A stretch of DNA of 11,347 nt from Candidatus Firestoneibacteriota bacterium (GTDB lineage Bacteria > Oederibacteriota > JAAXVQ01 > JAUVAV01), in NCBI GenBank assembly GCA_030635415.1, contig DAOVYW010000054.1:1-11347 (forward strand). The letters run 5' to 3'. Of this stretch, positions 5,855-11,347 are shown one piece after another; the first letter of the stretch is position 1, and the number at the start of each line of letters is the position of its first letter. The position numbers and the translations under genes were made by a program. The notes under the pieces were generated by a model. The model was not told the origin of the DNA. It was given only the letters and a program-made list of their open reading frames with translations, and ran no database searches.

Positions 5855-6732
5855 ATAAAACCCGGCCATTGCCTGGGACTAATACGGATGGGCGTAAAGC
5901 GGGCAAGTTATGCCTGGTGGCTACGCCGATCGGGAATCTGGAAGACATTACTCTGCGCGCGCTGCAACGATTGCGGGAGGCTGACTTAATCGCCGCGGAA
6001 GATACCCGGAGAACCCGGAAACTTCTTACCCGCTATGAAATTTCCCGTCCGCTCACAAGTTATTACCGGGATAGGGAGCAGAGCAAGGCGGTGGAACTAG
6101 TGCGGCTGATGCTCCAAGGCCGGACCATAGCCTTGGTTACGGATGCCGGGACCCCGGGGATATCGGATCCCGGATTGCGGGTGGTCACAGAAGCCAGGAG
6201 GCAGGGAGTGGCAGTGGAAGTTATTCCCGGGCCTTCGGCTTTGCTGGCCGCGCTGATGGGCGCGGGACTTCCCACCGAAGCTTTCACTTTTCATGGTTTT
6301 CTGGAGAACAGGCCGACGGCCAGAAAACGAAGACTGGAAGCTTTGAAAAACCGGGAAGAGACCCAAGTGTTTTTTATCGCCCCTCACCGTCTCGCCGAAA
6401 CACTGGAGGATATTCTGGAAATATGGGGCGATCGGCCGGCAGTCTTATGCCGCGAGTTGACGAAAATCCATGAAGAGTTTTCAGAAGGCCGATTATCCGA
6501 ACTCGGCGCGGCGGCCCGGGAGAAGCCGGCCCGCGGAGAGCATACCTTGGTAATAACCGGAGGCGACAAGCTTGGGCCGGAGTTTCCTGAGAGCCTTCAG
6601 GATCACCTGCGTATTTTACAAGCTGAGGGACTGACCCTGAACCAGGCCGTGGCCAGGGCGGCCCGGGAGAGAGGACTGCCCCGGGCCGGTGTTTACGTAC
6701 TGGCCCATAAAGGCAGGGGTCAATCGCAATGA
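5851..6732 (+). CDS. rsmI: 16S rRNA (cytidine(1402)-2'-O)-methyltransferase RsmI
   Basis: RsmI uses SAM to 2'-O-methylate C1402 in the decoding centre of 16S rRNA. The 293-residue length is normal. Diagnostic tetrapyrrole-methylase-fold motifs are intact: L-V-A-T-P-I-G-N-L-E-D at residues 22-32; A-A-E-D-T-R-R-T-R-K-L-L; the SAM loop D-A-G-T-P-G-I-S-D-P-G at 98-108; I-P-G-P-S-A-L-L-A-A-L; and F-x-F-H-G-F-L. The C-terminal helical part contains N-Q-A-V-A-R-A-A-R-E-R-G-L-P-R. The GTG start at 5851 has no ribosome site of its own and overlaps the previous stop, so translation is probably coupled. Its TGA overlaps the next ATG by 4 nt (ATGA). Confidence 0.96.
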   Translation: MNKTRPLPGTNTDGRKAGKLCLVATPIGNLEDITLRALQRLREADLIAAEDTRRTRKLLTRYEISRPLTSYYRDREQSKAVELVRLMLQGRTIALVTDAGTPGISDPGLRVVTEARRQGVAVEVIPGPSALLAALMGAGLPTEAFTFHGFLENRPTARKRRLEALKNREETQVFFIAPHRLAETLEDILEIWGDRPAVLCRELTKIHEEFSEGRLSELGAAAREKPARGEHTLVITGGDKLGPEFPESLQDHLRILQAEGLTLNQAVARAARERGLPRAGVYVLAHKGRGQSQ

Positions 6733-7721
6733 AATCCCATAAATCTTCATCTCGCCGCAAATCCGGAATTCCCACGGCCAAAAAGACCTCGAAAATAAAG
6801 CTGATCTTTAATCCCCGATCCGGCTCGGGATTGATTCTGCCGCTTTTTTCGAATTTATTATTCCCCAGAAAAAAAAAACGGTTATCCAAAACAGATCACC
6901 CGGAAGAACACCTGAGGGAAATTCTCAAACAGCTTCAAGTTAACGGTATTTATCCTGAACCGGCCGTGATCATGTCGCCTACTGCCGCCACGGCCATGGC
7001 CCGTGATTGTGCCCGGGAAAATTATGCGCTGGTTATTGTGGCCGGCGGGGACGGTACAATCAATGCGGTTGCCAACGGACTGGTAGGTTCCCAAACCGCC
7101 ATGGGAGTCATCGCCGGCGGAACCGCGAACATCTTCGGTCTGCAAATGAACATCCCCGCTGATTTGCCGGGCGCCTGTCAACGAATCGCCCAGGGCAGAC
7201 AAATCACCATTGATATGGGAAAGGTCAATGATCGGTATTTCACCTGCTGGACAGGCGTGGGTTTTGACGCGTTTGTAATCAAACAGACTGATTGGAAGCT
7301 CAAAAAAATCATCGGGACCCTGGCCTACCTCGTGGCTGGAATTACCAGCTTGTTTGTATATCCGTTTCGACATGTGTGTTTCCGGATCGACGGCCAGGCG
7401 TCGATCCAAAGAGGTTATTTATTAATCGTCGGAAACATCAAGTATTACGGCGGTAAGACGGTGCTCCTGCCCCGCGCGGATATGCAGGACGGTTTGCTGG
7501 ATGTCTGTGTTTTTAAAAAGCGGGGTTTTTTCAGTTTTTTGGCCTACTTTTGGGGTTTGCGTCTCGAAGCCTTGAGTAAGTTTCTGGACGTAGAGTATTC
7601 ACAGTGCCGAAAAATTGAGGTGCTGGACCGGAAACAGCATGTCCAGATAGACGGCGACTATTTTGGTAGTATGCCGGTGAAAATCAAGGTGGTAGCCAAG
7701 GCATTGAAAGTTGTGGTTTAA
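6729..7721 (+). CDS. Diacylglycerol kinase / lipid kinase-family protein (YegS/DagK-like)
   Basis: The product has 330 residues. These ATP-dependent kinases phosphorylate diacylglycerol, sphingoid or related lipids at the cytoplasmic membrane face. Motifs present are N-P-R-S-G-S-G at residues 28-34; the nucleotide-binding G-G-D-G-T at 106-110 followed by I-N-A-V-A-N-G-L; A-G-G-T-A-N-I-F-G; a conserved D-G-L-L-D-V near 256-261; and Q-I-D-G-D-Y-F-G near 306-313. The last is usually D-G-E, and here an Asp (D310) stands at the Glu position. Residues 1-24 are a basic extension. Between the first motif and the next helix there is an extra basic insert containing R-K-K-K-R, encoded by a run of ten A (6869-6878). 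It overlaps rsmI by 4 nt and so is co-translated. The lipid substrate cannot be told from the sequence. Confidence 0.92.
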   Translation: MKSHKSSSRRKSGIPTAKKTSKIKLIFNPRSGSGLILPLFSNLLFPRKKKRLSKTDHPEEHLREILKQLQVNGIYPEPAVIMSPTAATAMARDCARENYALVIVAGGDGTINAVANGLVGSQTAMGVIAGGTANIFGLQMNIPADLPGACQRIAQGRQITIDMGKVNDRYFTCWTGVGFDAFVIKQTDWKLKKIIGTLAYLVAGITSLFVYPFRHVCFRIDGQASIQRGYLLIVGNIKYYGGKTVLLPRADMQDGLLDVCVFKKRGFFSFLAYFWGLRLEALSKFLDVEYSQCRKIEVLDRKQHVQIDGDYFGSMPVKIKVVAKALKVVV

Positions 7722-7751
7722 CCCCGTCTTGGGAGAATAAGGAGCTTACTG

Positions 7752-8513
7752 ATGGATTTTGAGAATGAAAAATTCAGGAAAATATTTTTTGAAATATATG
7801 AGCATCTGCCCCGGGGTGGTCCGGGTGATGCCGAATCAACCGGGAAAGCCTTTGCTTTGATAAAGAACCTGTCCGGGCATCCCGAAATCCTCGATGTGGG
7901 CTGCGGTCCGGGTCGGCAGACACTTGATCTTGCCCGGATTTCCCCTGGTAAAATTGTGGCGGTGGACAATCATTTGCCTTTTTTGGAGCGGCTCAAGGCT
8001 GCGGCGCAGCGCGCCGGATTACAGGAGCGTGTCCGGGTAGAAGAAGCAGATATGTTTCATCTGCCCTTTGAGAAAGAAGCCTTTGATTTGATCTGGTCCG
8101 AGGGCGCCATTTACAACCTGGGTTTTGAGAATGGTTTGCGTATTCTGGGAGCATTTTTAAAACCAGGTGGATATCTGGCAGTATCGGAAGCGGTCTGGTT
8201 GAAAAAGCATCCGCCTAAAGAACTGAAAGCCAATTGGGATGAGGAATACCCAGCCATCACGGATATTCCGGAAAATTTGACCATGATTGGTAAATGCGGC
8301 TATGTACTGCTGGGTAATTTTACCCTGCCGAAGTCTTCCTGGATGGATGATTTCTATACACCCATGGAGGCGCGCATCGTGGAGGTGAAAAAGCGTTATC
8401 AGCATGATCAGGAAGTTATGGATATGATGCCGTATTTTCAAACCGAGATCGAAATCTATAAAAAATATTCGGATTATTTCAGCTATGAGTTTTTTGTCAT
8501 GCAGAAAGGATAA
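7752..8513 (+). CDS. Class I SAM-dependent methyltransferase, substrate unknown
   Basis: The product has 253 residues. A Rossmann-fold methyltransferase core is clear: motif I I-L-D-V-G-C-G-P-G at residues 46-54; an acidic residue at the end of the second strand in A-V-D-N (D72); E-A-D-M-F-H-L-P-F; F-D-L-I-W-S-E-G-A-I-Y-N-L-G-F as the motif IV region; and L-K-P-G-G-Y-L-A-V-S-E. The C-terminal third, about residues 160-253, is rich in Trp, Tyr and Pro and probably covers the active site. It looks like a small-molecule methyltransferase rather than an rRNA one, but the substrate is not determinable. The start is supported by AAGGAG (7739-7744) 7 nt upstream. It follows the lipid kinase by 30 nt in the same direction, so co-transcription is likely. 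Confidence 0.9.
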   Translation: MDFENEKFRKIFFEIYEHLPRGGPGDAESTGKAFALIKNLSGHPEILDVGCGPGRQTLDLARISPGKIVAVDNHLPFLERLKAAAQRAGLQERVRVEEADMFHLPFEKEAFDLIWSEGAIYNLGFENGLRILGAFLKPGGYLAVSEAVWLKKHPPKELKANWDEEYPAITDIPENLTMIGKCGYVLLGNFTLPKSSWMDDFYTPMEARIVEVKKRYQHDQEVMDMMPYFQTEIEIYKKYSDYFSYEFFVMQKG

Positions 8514-8602
8514 TCCGGTAGGGGAGATCTGCGACTGAAGGAAGGTTATGGCGCGTCCGGAGCATCTGGATTGCCAGAAATAAAAATGGTGAGAGAAAAA
8601 CG

Positions 8603-10441
8603 ATGATTAACCATATTTTTAAAAAAATTCGTGAATCCATGCAAAAAATAGAGATTAATATTATAGGAAAATGGATTTTTTATGGGATTTTGATCGGCCT
8701 GGTGGGAGGCCTGGGAGCCTGGGTTTTTATGTTGTGTTTAAATTTCTCCCGAGGTGTCTTTACCGAAGGATGGCTTTACAATATAGTTCCGCAGGCCGCA
8801 CATCTTCCCGGACATTTTATGCCCTTGATTAAGGCCCCGGGATGGTGGCTGGTGCCTTTAATTCCGGTAATCGGAGGAGTGATTTCAGGATTGCTGGTAT
8901 ATTTCGGCGCGCCCGAGGCCGAAGGGCATGGAACTGATGGGGTCATTCAAAGTTTTCATAATGAGCGCGGACACATCAGGGTTCGCGTGCCAATTATTAA
9001 GACGCTGGCCTCGGCTGCCATCATAGGTACCGGCGGCTCGGCCGGTCGTGAAGGGCCGATTGCCCAGATTGGCGCGGGTTTTGGATCTTTACTGGGGAAA
9101 CTGTTTAAAGTCTCGGTCAAGGACAGGCGTCTTATGGTTTTGGCCGGCGCCGCGGCGGGCATATCCGCGATTTTCCAGGCGCCCTTGGGCGGGGCGATTT
9201 TTACTACCGAGGTGCTTTACCGCAATCACGAGTTGGAAACCGAGGCCTTGATTCCCAGCGTCATTGCTTCCCTGACCGCTTATTCTTTGTATACCCGCTT
9301 GGCGGGTCAGGAGCATCTCTTTAACCTTCCTCCCCTACGGTTTGAGCGCGCCGAGGAACTGATTGCCTACACCGTATTGGGTCTGCTCTGCGTATTGGCC
9401 GGGATTGTTTATGTTAAAATATTTTATGGGATGCGGGACCGCTTCTTCAAACCACTGCCTATCCCGGCATGGTCCAAGCCCGCTTTAGGCGGTCTTCTGT
9501 TGGGTCTGTTGGTCCTTGGTTTTCCCCAGGTGTGGGGCGGTGGATACCAGGTTATTCAGCAAGCCATGGAACATAAACTGACGATTTTGCTGATGCTGCT
9601 CCTGGTCGCGGCCAAAATATTCGCGACCTCCTTTACCATCAGCTCCGGCGGATCAGGCGGTGTCTTCGGTCCTTCTTTATTCATAGGAGCCATGCTGGGA
9701 GGAGCCATCGGCATGCTGCTCGCGAATATTCTGCCGCCTAATTTTGTTCCCGATCCTACGGCCATGGTTATAGTGGGAATGGGAGGTTTTTTTGCCGGAG
9801 TTGCCAAGGTGCCGATCGCCAGCCTGATCATGGTTTCGGAAATGACCGGAGACTACGGTTTGTTGGTTCCCATGATGCTGGTGTCGGCCATGGCCGTGCT
9901 TTTCACCCGGCATTTCAGCCTGTATGAAAAACAGGCTTTAAGCACAATTGATTCGCCCGCGCACCGCGGGGATTTTATTATTGACCTCCTGGCCGGACTC
10001 TCATTGCGGGATACCAAGGTTATGGAAAACCGGCCCATCAGCATCAGAGCCGTGACTCCGCTGGCGGAAATGCTGAAGCTCATGAGCGGACGCATGCAGA
10101 ATTCCGTGCCGGTGGTTGACCAGGAAAATCTGGTGACCGGCATGATTTACTTTGATGACTTGCGCGAGGTGCTTTTTGAAGGAAAGCTGGATCTCAACCT
10201 GGTCATCGCCGCGGATGTGGCCAAGACCGATTTTCCCTTTATTGACCCGCAAGAGAACCTGCACCAGGCGATTACGATGTTTGCTCAATATGGCATGGAT
10301 GAACTGCCGGTGCTGGAAAACGGGCATGGTAAGCTCAGGGGCTTGCTGACCAAGCATGATGTTATCTATACCTATAATCAGAAAATGGAGGCCTTGAAAA
10401 AGGTCGAGATGGAAACCGCCAAGCGCGGAGGGTATTTATAA
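8603..10441 (+). CDS. CLC-family chloride channel/transporter with C-terminal CBS pair
   Basis: The product has 612 residues. It is an inner-membrane homodimer by family. Many hydrophobic helices span residues about 25-450. The anion-filter motifs are G-H-G-T-D at 108-112 (in place of G-S-G-I-P), G-R-E-G-P at 148-152 with gating Glu E150, and G-G-V-F-G-P with F355. Helix R carries S-L-Y-E-K-Q, whose Tyr should be the central-Tyr equivalent. The segment A-P-L-G-G-A-I-F-T-T-E-V (to V204) aligns with E. coli ClC A-P-L-A-G-I-L-F-I-I-E-E, so the internal proton Glu is Val here, as in animal CLC channels. Residues about 474-600 form two CBS domains, which usually bind adenine nucleotides and regulate transport. 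The ATG at 8603 has only a weak purine-rich ribosome site. The gene converges on the next with a 5-nt gap. Confidence 0.95.
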   Translation: MINHIFKKIRESMQKIEINIIGKWIFYGILIGLVGGLGAWVFMLCLNFSRGVFTEGWLYNIVPQAAHLPGHFMPLIKAPGWWLVPLIPVIGGVISGLLVYFGAPEAEGHGTDGVIQSFHNERGHIRVRVPIIKTLASAAIIGTGGSAGREGPIAQIGAGFGSLLGKLFKVSVKDRRLMVLAGAAAGISAIFQAPLGGAIFTTEVLYRNHELETEALIPSVIASLTAYSLYTRLAGQEHLFNLPPLRFERAEELIAYTVLGLLCVLAGIVYVKIFYGMRDRFFKPLPIPAWSKPALGGLLLGLLVLGFPQVWGGGYQVIQQAMEHKLTILLMLLLVAAKIFATSFTISSGGSGGVFGPSLFIGAMLGGAIGMLLANILPPNFVPDPTAMVIVGMGGFFAGVAKVPIASLIMVSEMTGDYGLLVPMMLVSAMAVLFTRHFSLYEKQALSTIDSPAHRGDFIIDLLAGLSLRDTKVMENRPISIRAVTPLAEMLKLMSGRMQNSVPVVDQENLVTGMIYFDDLREVLFEGKLDLNLVIAADVAKTDFPFIDPQENLHQAITMFAQYGMDELPVLENGHGKLRGLLTKHDVIYTYNQKMEALKKVEMETAKRGGYL

Positions 10442-10446
10442 TATTT

Positions 10447-11347
10447 TCAGCGTCCTAATCCCTTTACTATTTCCTCAACATAATCCGCGATTGCCAAGGA
10501 AGATGTCAATCCCGGCGATTCGATGCCAATAAGGTTTATGAGACCCGCTAAACTCCGATTGGCCTCGTGGCAGATGACGAAGTCACGAAAATCGTCATCC
10601 GGTCCCTGTAGTTTTGCTCGAATACCAGAAGTATCCGCATAGAAATCATCGGGCTGGATGCCGGGAAGATATTGGCGCACAGAATCACAAAAGGCGGATT
10701 TTTTGGCGTCATCAATTTGATAATCGATTTCCTTGACATAATCGGCGTCAGGGCCGAAGCGGATGCCTCCGGCCAGATCCTTGGTTAGATGAATTCCCAG
10801 ATCCCGGACGTTAGGTGAGGGAACCGGATAAATAAGTCTTGCTGCCTTAAGAACTTGGCGGGTTCTAAAATAGTCTCCTTTGCAATAATGAAGACGATAG
10901 CCTGCCCGGTCAATATCAATCCCCGCCAGAGCAGTCACCCGGTCAGCGGATAGACCGGCAGAATTGATCACTATCCTGGATTCGAACCGGAAGCTCTCTT
11001 TTTTGATGGTTACGATAAATCCGGAGGCAGTCTTTTCCAGATGGATAACTTCGGAATCATAAGCGATCAGCGCGTCTTTCTCCTCTGCCTGGTGAGATAA
11101 GTTTTGCATAAAAGTATGCGTATCAATAATCCCGGTATTCGGGGAATAAAGTCCGGCCAGGCATTGAATTTCCGGCTCAAGGCATTTTACCTGTTTTTGA
11201 TCCAAAAGCTCAAGATTGGGAACGCCATTTTGGGTGGCGTTTTGATATAGTTTCTCGAGTTGTTTTATTTCATGATTTTTAGTGGCGACAATAATTTTTC
11301 CCAGCCGCGCATGCGGAATATCCATCTGCCGGCAGTAAGCGTAAAGC
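10447..11347 (-). CDS. lhgO: FAD-dependent oxidoreductase, L-2-hydroxyglutarate oxidase-like (5' end outside window)
   Basis: The frame runs from the right edge to a TGA at 10449-10447. An internal ATG exists at 11325, but the frame stays open to the window edge and encodes L-Y-A-Y-C-R-Q upstream of it. This matches the family, so the gene starts outside the window, where the N-terminal FAD-binding G-x-G-x-x-G should be. Family features seen are M-D-I-P-H-x-R-x-G-K-I-I-V-A, L-x-P-x-x-x-x-x-A-G-L-Y-S-P-x-T-G-I-I-D near the middle, V-I-N-S-A-G-L-S-A-D, H-Y-C-K-G-D-Y-F, I-Y-P-V-P, D-L-G-I-H-L-T, G-G-x-R-F-G-P-D-A, and a C-terminal I-G-I-E-S-P-G-L-T-S-S-L-A-I-A. LhgO/L2HGDH oxidises L-2-hydroxyglutarate to 2-oxoglutarate. 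The broader DAO family contains related glycerol-3-phosphate and sarcosine enzymes, so the substrate is likely but not certain. Confidence 0.88.
   Translation of the reverse strand, partial: LYAYCRQMDIPHARLGKIIVATKNHEIKQLEKLYQNATQNGVPNLELLDQKQVKCLEPEIQCLAGLYSPNTGIIDTHTFMQNLSHQAEEKDALIAYDSEVIHLEKTASGFIVTIKKESFRFESRIVINSAGLSADRVTALAGIDIDRAGYRLHYCKGDYFRTRQVLKAARLIYPVPSPNVRDLGIHLTKDLAGGIRFGPDADYVKEIDYQIDDAKKSAFCDSVRQYLPGIQPDDFYADTSGIRAKLQGPDDDFRDFVICHEANRSLAGLINLIGIESPGLTSSLAIADYVEEIVKGLGR

Overview
The window reads as bacterial chromosome with dense, short-gapped genes and a mixed housekeeping and membrane content. Nothing in it is phage, plasmid, CRISPR or insertion sequence. Lineage cannot be fixed from sequence alone. 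A secreted repeat protein with a long Thr-Pro ('TPT') tail is a style often seen in uncultivated Gram-negative candidate phyla (Omnitrophota-, Firestonebacteria- or Goldbacteria-like groups) and in some Chloroflexota. The lipoprotein signal on the TPR protein also fits a cell with an envelope periplasm. This is a low-confidence guess.

Layout. Positions 1-1855 (minus strand) hold the first 618 codons of a secreted protein: signal peptide, seven ~51-residue repeats that look like a complete seven-bladed beta-propeller, then a Thr/Pro-rich stalk that runs off the window. No stop codon is reached. This gene and its upstream region are visibly more AT-rich than the rest. An AT-rich divergent intergenic region (1856-2165) carries a near-consensus sigma-70 promoter for the propeller gene and a palindromic element just ahead of dusB. 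From 2166 to 10441 everything is on the plus strand: a DusB-type tRNA dihydrouridine synthase; a TPR lipoprotein with its own likely promoter; a divergent NAD-synthase-family protein; a small single-pass membrane protein of unknown function; rsmI (16S rRNA C1402 2'-O-methyltransferase); a diacylglycerol/lipid kinase-family protein; a class I SAM methyltransferase; and a CLC chloride channel/transporter with a CBS pair. The last gene (minus strand, 10447 to beyond the right edge) is an LhgO-type FAD-dependent oxidoreductase, convergent with the CLC gene and separated from it by 5 nt.

How they fit together. The small membrane protein, rsmI and the lipid kinase overlap by 4 nt each, so they are very probably one translationally coupled operon. 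The NAD-synthase-like gene upstream and the methyltransferase and CLC genes downstream are close enough (30-90 nt gaps) to be co-transcribed. Two genes modify RNA (dusB, rsmI); the rest share no evident pathway.

The points most worth a second look are the closed seven-repeat propeller plus stalk, the NAD-synthase-like protein with an altered SGGxDS loop and a disordered N-terminal extension, and the CLC protein that lacks the internal proton glutamate. I do not see convincing evidence of a wholly new multi-gene system.
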